A stretch of DNA of 39,176 nt from Synergistaceae bacterium. GTDB taxonomy: Bacteria > Synergistota > Synergistia > Synergistales > Aminobacteriaceae. Below the pieces are notes generated by a model, which was given only the letters and a program-made list of their open reading frames with translations, was not told the DNA's origin and ran no database searches. The stretch covers positions 1 through 39,176 of the forward strand of contig JAISQE010000066.1 in assembly GCA_031274425.1 (NCBI GenBank), given 5' to 3'. Position 1 is the first letter of the stretch. Every line of letters starts with the position of its first letter. Position numbers and translations under genes: made by a program. Shown here piece after piece: positions 1-7,306 of the stretch.

Positions 1-2
1 GC

Positions 3-119
3 GTGGATACCGTCGAACAACAGCTCGACATCGCGGCGCAAAAAGCGGGCATTCGAAAAATCGACAGCGCCGTAACCATAGAGCGCTTTCGCGTCGATCG
101 CTATAAAGAGCGGACTTGA
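3..119 (+). CDS. 3' end of a truncated gene, product unknown
   Basis: An open frame enters from the left edge and stops at a TGA at 117-119. It gives 38 residues beginning VDTVEQQLDIAAQK and ending VDRYKERT, a charged, probably helical C-terminus. The frame is open from the first complete codon and its composition matches the coding regions nearby, so I read it as the tail of a gene that starts outside the window. The family cannot be recognised from so short a tail. It points towards the following non-coding stretch, tail-to-tail with the toxin-immunity operon. Confidence 0.5.
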   Translation: MDTVEQQLDIAAQKAGIRKIDSAVTIERFRVDRYKERT

Positions 120-276
120 ATTTGGCAGTGCGGAGCTTGGACCAATTGCCGTCTTTCGACGTCAATTGGTATCCACAATCATTTGTTGCGTCATCGCGCT
201 TCCATCCAGTTTTGAACGGCAGCCTGTCCTCTGCTTCTCTTGTGATTATGTCCAGACTATTTGACGCTTACTATAC

Positions 277-318
277 AAAAAGAGAACCTCTTCTTATGAT
301 TTTTTATCGAGAGGGTTC
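277..318 (-). terminator. Probable intrinsic terminator of the toxin-immunity operon
   Basis: Read on the minus strand, GAACCCTCT (318-310) pairs with AGAGGTTC (291-284) with a single bulged C, across an 18-base A/T-rich loop. A TCTTTTTG tract follows at once. This is the layout of a rho-independent terminator and it lies downstream of the immunity gene in its direction of transcription. The long loop makes it less certain than a compact hairpin. Confidence 0.5.
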
Positions 319-450
319 CAAAGCAGGGCAAACGCATCGGGAAGGACTAAAGCATTGTAAATACTCAATTGATTATTTTGCGCATGAAATTTATCAATTA
401 AGTAATAGCAAGGAGTTACGATTTTCATGCGTTTGCCCTGGGTTCCAAAG
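314..450. mobile_element. MITE-like element: 14-bp terminal inverted repeats with 10-bp flanking direct repeats
   Basis: The 14-mer cagggcaaacgcat at 324-337 recurs as its exact reverse complement at 427-440, enclosing 89 bp with no gene. Outside these repeats the 10-mer ggttccaaag occurs in direct orientation at 314-323 and 441-450. Perfect terminal inverted repeats flanked by a short direct repeat are what a small non-autonomous transposon and its target-site duplication look like. The right-hand direct repeat ends one base before the immunity gene's stop codon. No transposase with matching ends is visible here. It could instead be a large hairpin with a fortuitous direct repeat. Confidence 0.45.
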
Positions 451-846
451 TTAAGACCGTTGCTCTACATTCAGATATTGTGATTTCCACTGCTTTTTGT
501 AATTATAAGATCCTCCTGAAAGATCAGTATAATCGTAGTCTATTTTAAACTTTCCGTCTAAAGTCAACACATAAGTAGCAACGCTCCACTTGTCATCAGA
601 TTTTGCGCGCGCTTCTTTTAAAATAGCTGCTATTCCAGATGCTACGCTGTCAATCTGCTCTTCCGTAATATTATACAATTCCGGAAGCTTGTAGCACTGT
701 ATTGGCTCGGTCATGCCGTCAATGAAGCAATAGTATGTCACTTCATAATAGGAATCTCCGAGTTCGATATAAACGCAAATTTTGTTCCAATCTGCCGGGA
801 GACCAGCTTGCAAAGCGTCTGCTATAGCTTGAAATATATCAGTCAT
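451..846 (-). CDS. YezG/DUF600-family immunity protein
   Basis: This 131-residue protein probably neutralises the nuclease toxin encoded just upstream. The C-terminal half carries the family's recognisable stretch: a TLDGKFKIDYDYTDLS segment (about residues 95-110) followed by a WKSQYLN end. It resembles the Bacillus YezG-type antitoxins that pair with YeeF LXG nucleases. Length suits the family. No signal peptide or membrane helix is visible, so it should act in the cytoplasm. The ATG at 846 lies 3 nt after the toxin's stop codon, and its GGAGGGG ribosome-binding site lies inside the last toxin codons, which implies translational coupling. It is AT-richer than core genes in the window, typical of exchangeable toxin-immunity cassettes. 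Family call fairly sure; pairing inferred from adjacency and the known YeeF-YezG combination. Confidence 0.82.
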   Translation of the reverse strand: MTDIFQAIADALQAGLPADWNKICVYIELGDSYYEVTYYCFIDGMTEPIQCYKLPELYNITEEQIDSVASGIAAILKEARAKSDDKWSVATYVLTLDGKFKIDYDYTDLSGGSYNYKKQWKSQYLNVEQRS

Positions 847-849
847 AAT

Positions 850-1581
850 CTATTTCCCCTCCGGCGAATTACTAAATACACGCTTACTAACTTCACCATC
901 AATACTGTATGTAACGGTAAATGAAGTCGGGCGTGCAGAATTGTCAGAATACTGCGGTTCTACTTTTAGTGACACTTCTTTGCCATCTGCTTTTGCCGCA
1001 GCAATATCATTTTCCATCTTTTTGAACTCGCCTCTGTTAAGTTTAGCGTCCATTGGTACAAGATTCCCCGATCCTCCATCGCCACCAAACCTATCCGCTA
1101 TTAAGTGTCCACCGTCATCTGTTGCCCGCCTATCCACACCACCGGCCGTGCGCTGCGCATATGGATCCCGCTCCCCAGGCGCCAACTTGACTTCACCTTC
1201 AGCTGATATTATACGCCCTAAGTTGTCTGTCTTATACTGATAGCCCTTTAGTTCATACTCTGTATTTGGCAGTAATTTCCCGTCGGCAGAATAAGGCTTC
1301 CCGTTGTCGTCGTATTGAATACCTGATAATTCGGTCATATCCTTATTATGAACATCAACTTGTTCTTCCGGTTTTTCAGTCTTCATATCTTTGGAAGCAT
1401 CCTGGACATCCCCCATATCCTTGACCTCCTGAGCGTCGAACAAGCCAGGGGTCGTTGCCGCTTTGTCCGACGCGTCCTGCGTTCCCGGAAGTTCAAATTT
1501 GCCCGGCTTGTTTTCGGCGGTAGCTGGGGCTGTGTTTTCTATGGCGGATTTCGCTATTTCCTCGATTACCACGTTCATCAC
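850..1581 (-). CDS. Polymorphic-toxin nuclease (DNA/RNA non-specific endonuclease domain)
   Basis: This 243-residue protein has a C-terminal nuclease domain of the DNA/RNA non-specific endonuclease type (Endonuclea_NS_2 class). The signature DDGGHLIADRFGG (about residues 154-166) contains the catalytic His, and NLVPMDAKLNRGEFKKME follows with the conserved Asn residues. The preceding linker (LGRIISAEGEVKL) is typical of toxin modules just upstream of this domain. The N-terminal 90 residues are acidic and low-complexity; no LXG, PAAR, Rhs or signal peptide is seen, so a separate delivery route would be needed. The track-style start is GTG at 1581, with an ATG directly after it; the ribosome-binding site is poor. 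It begins 19 nt after the HerA-like ATPase gene ends and is followed 3 nt later by its immunity gene. Confidence 0.82.
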   Translation of the reverse strand: MMNVVIEEIAKSAIENTAPATAENKPGKFELPGTQDASDKAATTPGLFDAQEVKDMGDVQDASKDMKTEKPEEQVDVHNKDMTELSGIQYDDNGKPYSADGKLLPNTEYELKGYQYKTDNLGRIISAEGEVKLAPGERDPYAQRTAGGVDRRATDDGGHLIADRFGGDGGSGNLVPMDAKLNRGEFKKMENDIAAAKADGKEVSLKVEPQYSDNSARPTSFTVTYSIDGEVSKRVFSNSPEGK

Positions 1582-1600
1582 CTCGCGATTTGCGTTTTCA

Positions 1601-4600
1601 TTACGCTTCGAATGTTTTCAGGAGCGAGTCTTTATGGGGGTTTTCGTAAAACAGAACCTCGGCCAGATGTCGCAAAAGATTTTTCTCGGCCTTTTGCGAC
1701 AGCTTGACACTCAACAGGATATTCTCCAGCACCGCGACCATCGATTCTTCGACGAGCTTAGCATCGAATTCATCCACTTTCAGTTTTTTGCAAGAATTCA
1801 TCTGATCGACAGCGTTCGCCTTCGCGTATCTGTGGAAGAAAGCGATGTATGGAGACTGCTTGTCGGTGATATGGGAAACCTCGGCGGCCATAGCAACCGC
1901 GTCGCATGTTTCCCCGAACCAGGCGTCGATGAAAAACCGGTGCAACCGGATGCACCGGTCGCAGCAACCGGGGAAAGATTCGTTCAATGTACCGAAGAGA
2001 AGGTTCGCGTAGTGGATTACATAACAGGCACGCCGCAAATCGTCGTCGACGCGAAACTCCCTCGCAAGTAGAACGTAAAATTGTTCCTTATATTTCTCTA
2101 ACGCGCCAGTCTCGCCCGTCATCATGATTATCAGCGCACCCATGACGCCCAGGTATGTCTTCTCCGAATAGCGCCCGAAATCTTCCTTCGCATACGCCTC
2201 GGCGATGCCGTCCATTTTTTCGAAGCCCGGATAGCGGGCAAACACGTGGGAATGTTCGGCATGAAACGGTTTCATATGCGCCCGTATCTCGTCGTTCGTG
2301 ACATTTTTTAAATTGCCTTTGGATTGCGCCACCTGCACGAGAAAAGCCTTGTCAGCGCCTTCCCGGTGTATCACGGCCTGCCCGACTTCCAGCAAACAAA
2401 GCTCGCGGCTTTGCGCCTCCGTCAAGTTCATGGTGCCACCCACGTAATCACGATCATCCTGTGCGAGAGTTCGGTGGATGAATTTGATGTTGGTGTTTTT
2501 GACAACATCCGGGGTCAGTTTTGTCGGTATCTGGTCCACGATGATAACGCCCTGCCCGTATTCGCGGATTTCCGAGATCACGTTGGTGAAGGTCTCGACG
2601 GCTTTGCCGCGACTGTTGCCAACCTCGGGGGAGACGAATTCGGGGGTGCGCCGAAGCAGTCTGTGGGCCTCTTCTATCAGCAGGACATGGTTCAACGGGC
2701 TTCCGACGCCTCCGAAGTTTTCTCTGTATTGGTATATCGCGGACAGGATGAGCCCCATCATGAAGCACTTTTCGTCATCGTCGCCGATATTTTTCAGCTC
2801 CAGGACGACATGCCTGTTCAACAGCGTCGCTATGGGGGTTGACCTCTGAGTGTTGAGCATCAGCCTCTTGCTGCCGGTCAGGAGACTCGACAGCCTTGCC
2901 TGTAGCGCGGCCTGTATGTTCATCGTCTGTTCCTGGGCGTAGGCCTTGCGCTTTACGATGGGCTCGATCTTATCGAAAAGGTCCTGCAAGGTTGGTAGGT
3001 AATCGAAAAATTCGTCGCCGTGCAAGTCCTTTAGGTAACGATTTGTGGACGTGGCGAGGTCCCACCCTTTGTCTCTGTAGATTTCGATGATCGCCGCTTC
3101 CAGAATATAGGGCATCGACGCGTACATGGGAAACGCGGCGTTGAAGACGGCCTTGATCGAGTCGATGTGCGTCAGCAGCTCGCCGCCCGGTGAAAACTCG
3201 AAGGGGTTGATTCGGAAAGGGGAGACCGTTTCACTGCCCAGTGTGAAGACCTGCAGGTCAGGCATGAAACCCAATATCTGCCGATACTCCGTCTTCGCCG
3301 GCTCGACGACCATAAAGGGCAGGTCCAGGTTGCGCAACAGGCTGATGCAGGTGTTGGTTTTCCCCGAGCCCGTGACGCCACAGACAAAGGCATGTTTTTG
3401 GAAAAGGCCTCTCGGAATCACGTAAGGCATGTCGTCCATAGCCGTCCGCTTGTGAACCACTTTCCCGACGGTGATGTCGTCGCCCGACGGCGACGGGACG
3501 TAGTTGATCCCGAACGGCGTCGCCTCACGGATCGTCACCCCCTGCACCTCCTGCCTGGGGACGTTCATGATGATCGACAGCTCTTCCGTGTTCAGGGGCG
3601 TACTCACGCCTCCCATTATTTCTCCAAAAGGATGTCCCAGCTCAGCCCGTTGGATCTCTTTCCAGGCTTTGTCGAGGTCTCTTTTTGAAAAATCGGTGGG
3701 ACACTGTCTAATTTCTTCAAGCATTTTGGCGGATTCTTTGCCTCCCTTGCCGAGGTTTTTGAGAAGGTCGGCGATGTCCATGCCGATAGAGGTCGCGTAG
3801 TTTTTCATCTTCTGCGCCAAGGGCAACGCCTCCTGTACGTTTTTATATTCTTCGCCGTACAGAAAAAGATTGTACTTGGGATTATTGAAATTATAAAGAT
3901 ATTTCGCTACCGCCTCGGGATTCACCTCAATGGTGCGTATCGGCTCCCAGTAGGTGGCGTCCCCAGAAAACGCGGCGCGCAGCAAACCCTGCGCCCGCAG
4001 TTGAGTGTACCGATTGTTGGTCAGGAGGTATACGCCCACGTTCCAAAACCCCAGATTCTTCCCGGCCTGCAACCTTTCAATGTAGGTATCACAAAGTTTT
4101 TCGCAGTATTCAGCCGTTTTGTTGAGCATCTCCTGCGTGACGGCCTGGCTCCGGTTCCATCCACGCGCGTATCCTCCCTGCCCTCCCATACCCAAAGTTC
4201 TTCCGATAGTATTGGCAACCGAGCTGGTATTTGCAATCGAACGTGTAACCGCAGTCGAAAGCGTTCTCGCCACGGAGCGGGTGAACGATTCAGTGCGCGA
4301 TAAAGGGCTTCCGGTAAAATATGCAGCCAGACTTCCAACGGCACCACCAAGCACTGCACCGAGCATACTTCCTGCAGGCCCACCAATAACCCCTATCATA
4401 GCTCCAAGCTTTGTGCCGAGAGCTGTTCCAATCGCTACACCTCCAACAGTACCTGCGGCACCTGCGGCAGTCATAACACCCCCTGATTCCATGTAATTCG
4501 CTCCGTTTGTATCGGCAGTCGAATCGGTTGTGGCGTCACTTGTTGTCGTCGCCTCGGATTCCGTCCTGGCCGTGGAGTCGGTCGTCGCCGTATTGTTCGC

Positions 4601-5410
4601 CAACATTCCGAACATACCGACGTTGACCGTATCGGAGGAACCTTTCATCTTCTGAACCGTTGCTTTGACCTGAGAGTGTATGGAGGTCCCCAGGTCAAAC
4701 AGGTTTTTGATGATCGCGTCGATTTCGTAAAGCGGGATAGGTTCAGCGATGGTAACCAGGCTGTATTCCTCGCCGCGCATCCCCTCGATGAAGCGGTCGA
4801 TACCTTGCACGTAGGGTCCCTGCGGGTCTTTGAGGCGCAGGGAGGGAATACCCGGAAACGAGCGGACGTTTTCATACTCTAGCATCGGTGCGAGGATATC
4901 GTCGAAAATTTCTTCGGAAGAAAGCGGGCTCATTTTTACGCCCAAAAAATTGCCGTGAAGTGTCTGCCGCAACACCTCCGCGTACTCATGTGTGCTGATG
5001 TTCGACGGAGAATCGATTCTTTTCGATAGACCGTAGTAGAGGGAAGTTTTGTCTTTCGTACTGCGGATCACCGAGACGACGTTTTGGGAATCGTCCTTCA
5101 TCGCCGCCAGAACGTTCTGCATATTGAGCAGATGAAGTCCTTCCCGCGACTCGCCCTCGTGGCTGACCTCTTGGATCTTCATCATCCGCAAGTGGGTTCG
5201 ATAATCGTAGGCTCCATCCACAGAATTTGTCGCCAACTCGAGCCGGTCGACGTCGGCGATATCCAGGTATCTTCTTTCCAGAGAAAATAGAAGCACCTCG
5301 TCAAAAGGCGGCAGCATTTGCTTCTGTTCGCTGTCCGATAAAAGTAAATTCTTATCCATCAAAATACGCCCCAATCCTGTGAATTCCTGAATGAATATAG
5401 CCGTTGACAT
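1601..5410 (-). CDS. HerA/VirB4-like DUF87 ATPase with embedded glycine zipper
   Basis: This 1269-residue protein is a RecA-fold ATPase of the HerA-FtsK/VirB4 class, motors that pump DNA or protein. Walker A GVTGSGKT lies near residues 677-684, preceded by a short 'GLFQKHAFV' strand. Walker B HVLLIEEAHRLL is near 905-916, and a downstream FIHRTLAQDDRDYVG segment fits the arginine-finger region. The N-terminal 250 residues resemble the accessory half of conjugative ATPases. Unusually, residues 310-367 form a Gly/Ala-rich zipper (GxxxG spacing), flanked by Ser/Thr-rich stretches at 273-300 and 369-405; this could insert in a membrane or drive assembly. The C-terminal 250 residues are helical with a CCDRC cluster and are unassigned. 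The start at 5410 has no good ribosome-binding site; Met18 (5359) is an alternative. The toxin gene follows directly. Confidence 0.8.
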   Translation of the reverse strand: MSTAIFIQEFTGLGRILMDKNLLLSDSEQKQMLPPFDEVLLFSLERRYLDIADVDRLELATNSVDGAYDYRTHLRMMKIQEVSHEGESREGLHLLNMQNVLAAMKDDSQNVVSVIRSTKDKTSLYYGLSKRIDSPSNISTHEYAEVLRQTLHGNFLGVKMSPLSSEEIFDDILAPMLEYENVRSFPGIPSLRLKDPQGPYVQGIDRFIEGMRGEEYSLVTIAEPIPLYEIDAIIKNLFDLGTSIHSQVKATVQKMKGSSDTVNVGMFGMLANNTATTDSTARTESEATTTSDATTDSTADTNGANYMESGGVMTAAGAAGTVGGVAIGTALGTKLGAMIGVIGGPAGSMLGAVLGGAVGSLAAYFTGSPLSRTESFTRSVARTLSTAVTRSIANTSSVANTIGRTLGMGGQGGYARGWNRSQAVTQEMLNKTAEYCEKLCDTYIERLQAGKNLGFWNVGVYLLTNNRYTQLRAQGLLRAAFSGDATYWEPIRTIEVNPEAVAKYLYNFNNPKYNLFLYGEEYKNVQEALPLAQKMKNYATSIGMDIADLLKNLGKGGKESAKMLEEIRQCPTDFSKRDLDKAWKEIQRAELGHPFGEIMGGVSTPLNTEELSIIMNVPRQEVQGVTIREATPFGINYVPSPSGDDITVGKVVHKRTAMDDMPYVIPRGLFQKHAFVCGVTGSGKTNTCISLLRNLDLPFMVVEPAKTEYRQILGFMPDLQVFTLGSETVSPFRINPFEFSPGGELLTHIDSIKAVFNAAFPMYASMPYILEAAIIEIYRDKGWDLATSTNRYLKDLHGDEFFDYLPTLQDLFDKIEPIVKRKAYAQEQTMNIQAALQARLSSLLTGSKRLMLNTQRSTPIATLLNRHVVLELKNIGDDDEKCFMMGLILSAIYQYRENFGGVGSPLNHVLLIEEAHRLLRRTPEFVSPEVGNSRGKAVETFTNVISEIREYGQGVIIVDQIPTKLTPDVVKNTNIKFIHRTLAQDDRDYVGGTMNLTEAQSRELCLLEVGQAVIHREGADKAFLVQVAQSKGNLKNVTNDEIRAHMKPFHAEHSHVFARYPGFEKMDGIAEAYAKEDFGRYSEKTYLGVMGALIIMMTGETGALEKYKEQFYVLLAREFRVDDDLRRACYVIHYANLLFGTLNESFPGCCDRCIRLHRFFIDAWFGETCDAVAMAAEVSHITDKQSPYIAFFHRYAKANAVDQMNSCKKLKVDEFDAKLVEESMVAVLENILLSVKLSQKAEKNLLRHLAEVLFYENPHKDSLLKTFEA

Positions 5411-5548
5411 TAAGAAATAGCATAAAGTAGCGACGTAAAGCTGTAATATCGCTTGTTTTCAGCTATTCTAACTTTAAGCAGACGACCGGCAAAGTATGAG
5501 CCGTGTCGATCGCTTAAGGGCGCAGCTTAGGCCTTTTACTTTGATTCA

Positions 5549-5576
5549 CTATAACCATGATTTATATTACCGACAA
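5549..5576 (-). promoter_or_regulatory. Possible internal promoter ahead of the HerA-like gene
   Basis: The 216-bp gap between the Hsp70-Sel1 gene and the HerA-like gene is the longest inside this operon. On the minus strand it contains TTGTCG (5576-5571), 16 bp, then TTATAG (5554-5549), a moderate match to a sigma-70 promoter. It would let the ATPase-toxin-immunity part be expressed apart from the Hsp70-GTPase part. The match is weak and nothing else supports it. Confidence 0.25.
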
Positions 5577-5626
5577 ACTATCCTGCTTGTCATGAGTTCT
5601 CTGCAAATCGCCACACCGCCAAATGT

Positions 5627-7303
5627 TCAGCGCAAATCTTTTATCTCCGTTAAGCGTTCTTTCGCTCGTTTCTCGCCTGCTTCCGCAGCCTTCTGATACC
5701 ACTCCCGCGCCTGCTCGTAATCCTGTTCCACTCCCCTACCCCAATCGTACATGCGACCCAACAAATACTGCGCTTCCGCATTCCCCTGCTCCGCCGCTTT
5801 GCGATACGATTCCACCGCTTCAGGGTAATTTCGCTGATTATAATAAATGTCTCCTGACTTGAGCTGGGCCGCAGCGTCGTCTTCCTGTTCTACTGTTTGC
5901 CGCTCTTCTGCCGTCACCTGAGGCTCGATGTTTTCGTTTTGAACTTCCACGTCCACGGAAGGAGTCTTCAGCTTTTGAAAATAGACATAACCTCCACCTG
6001 CGCACAAAAGTGCGATAATAATGACAATCGAGGACCACCACTTTTTTCCCAACTTCTTTTTCTCTCTCGCACGTTTGTCATGCGTCGACCGTGTGAAGGC
6101 GTGAGATTGTTGCTGTTTCAGCTCAGAGTGCGATGAAGCTGCGCCTTCCGAGCGAATGGTTTCGGAAGCCATACGAGAAGACTGCCCTCGGCCATAGAGC
6201 GCCAAACCTTTTGCGATAACCTCGACGGGATTGGCGCTGGTTACTATTTTGCTTCTGGGGAACAATGCCCTGATCCTGTCGGCGACATAATACAGCCGCG
6301 ACGAACCACCCGCGATAATGACATGGTCAATTTGCTTCGCCTCGAGTGCTGCGCCATTGAAGGCGTCATAAACGGGATTTTCCAGTTGATTGATGAATGA
6401 GCCGCAAAGCTCTTCAAATAGTTGCTTCGGGAGTGTGAGATTGTACGAATCCCGTCTCGAAAACAACCTGGGAATAGTCCTCTCCGCAAGGTCCCTGCCG
6501 TCGCCCACGGATACCGAGAGTTCCTCTTTGATCAGTCTCGCGTAGCGCTCTATCGTTTTTATGTCTTTATCTCCGAGAACCGCGGAGCCGGCATCCATCT
6601 CGCGGATAAAGTGATCCCGTAGCCGTTCGTCGAAATCTTTGCCTCCCAACCCGGCCATTCCGGCGACAGCCAGGACTTTGGGAGTTCCGCAGAGAGTTCC
6701 ATTCGCATCGGGAGCGACCTCTTCGATCGCCACGTCCGTCGTGCCTCCGCCGAAGTCGTAAACGAGAATATTTTGAGGTTTTTTCAAAGGAATATCCCCT
6801 CGAAAGTAGTAATAGTAAATGACGCCAAATGGCTCGTCGCAGCATGAGACATTAGGGAATCCAGCCTCCTGCGCGATGTTGACAATGACGCGCCGTTGGA
6901 CTTCGTTCCACGCGGCAGGGCAGCCTATGGTGCAGTAGAGGTCTCCGATTTCTTTCAGATTGGTGACGTTGAAATAATTTTTTTCGATTTTTTGACGTAA
7001 ATGTTTCAGGAAAAGCAACGCCAGCGTTTCTGGCCTGTACTCTTTAAAAGAGGATCGGAATATCTTCCCGGTACCAATGGCCACTTTGAAATTGTAAAAA
7101 GTCTCCTGAGGAGCTTCATAAATTTTCTCCAAAGCCCTTTCGCCAAAAAACACAACATTGTCCTCGGCATCGAGGCGTAAAGCCGTGTCCACAGTGTTTT
7201 TTCCGTCTATTTCGACGACCTGCGGCTCGTACCTCGATTCTTCCTTGATCATCGTCACGACCGTCTGCGTCGTCCCGAAATCAATCCCCAGGAATGTTTT
7301 CAT
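5627..7303 (-). CDS. Membrane-anchored Hsp70-like ATPase with C-terminal Sel1 repeats
   Basis: This 558-residue protein has a full Hsp70/actin-fold ATPase domain (residues 1-370): phosphate-1 loop GIDFGTTQT at 6-14, YDFGGGTTD at 182-190 and AGGSSRLYYV at 331-340. The usual DnaK substrate-binding domain is absent. Instead there is a Lys/Arg-rich linker (RAREKKKLGKK, 411-421), one membrane helix at 424-441, and two Sel1/TPR-like helical repeats at about 478-550. By the positive-inside rule the ATPase is cytoplasmic and the repeats extracytoplasmic. The ATG at 7303 has an AAGGAGG site and follows the upstream gene by 3 nt. It is a paralogue of the Hsp70-like gene at 11707-13146. Domain calls are clear; its role as a regulator or energiser of the neighbouring GTPase/HerA machinery is inference. 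Confidence 0.85.
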   Translation of the reverse strand: MKTFLGIDFGTTQTVVTMIKEESRYEPQVVEIDGKNTVDTALRLDAEDNVVFFGERALEKIYEAPQETFYNFKVAIGTGKIFRSSFKEYRPETLALLFLKHLRQKIEKNYFNVTNLKEIGDLYCTIGCPAAWNEVQRRVIVNIAQEAGFPNVSCCDEPFGVIYYYYFRGDIPLKKPQNILVYDFGGGTTDVAIEEVAPDANGTLCGTPKVLAVAGMAGLGGKDFDERLRDHFIREMDAGSAVLGDKDIKTIERYARLIKEELSVSVGDGRDLAERTIPRLFSRRDSYNLTLPKQLFEELCGSFINQLENPVYDAFNGAALEAKQIDHVIIAGGSSRLYYVADRIRALFPRSKIVTSANPVEVIAKGLALYGRGQSSRMASETIRSEGAASSHSELKQQQSHAFTRSTHDKRAREKKKLGKKWWSSIVIIIALLCAGGGYVYFQKLKTPSVDVEVQNENIEPQVTAEERQTVEQEDDAAAQLKSGDIYYNQRNYPEAVESYRKAAEQGNAEAQYLLGRMYDWGRGVEQDYEQAREWYQKAAEAGEKRAKERLTEIKDLR

Positions 7304-7306
7304 GCC

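Larger units (their letters stand above)
120..450. other. Non-coding, AT-rich convergent intergenic region
   Basis: This 331-bp stretch separates the rightward gene fragment from the leftward immunity gene and is visibly AT-richer than its surroundings. I see no credible gene. The one frame crossing it (116-454, plus) has no ribosome-binding site and no recognisable composition. It holds an 8-bp perfect inverted repeat (accaattg at 141-148, caattggt at 163-170, 14-base loop), a terminator-like hairpin at 284-318, and the MITE-like element at 314-450, the last two listed separately. Confidence 0.6.

Noticed and set aside
116-454. Plus-strand 112-codon frame across the left intergenic region
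   Set aside because: No ribosome-binding site, no recognisable protein composition, and it runs through the inverted-repeat element and terminator hairpin.
1463-2071. 202-codon plus-strand frame spanning the toxin/HerA junction
   Set aside because: It is antisense to two genes with clear motifs and has no start signals.
4120-4600. Possible frameshift or low-quality stretch in the HerA-like gene because of its low-complexity translation
   Set aside because: The frame stays open, the Gly zipper has regular spacing, and flanking domains are in the same frame, so the insertion looks genuine.
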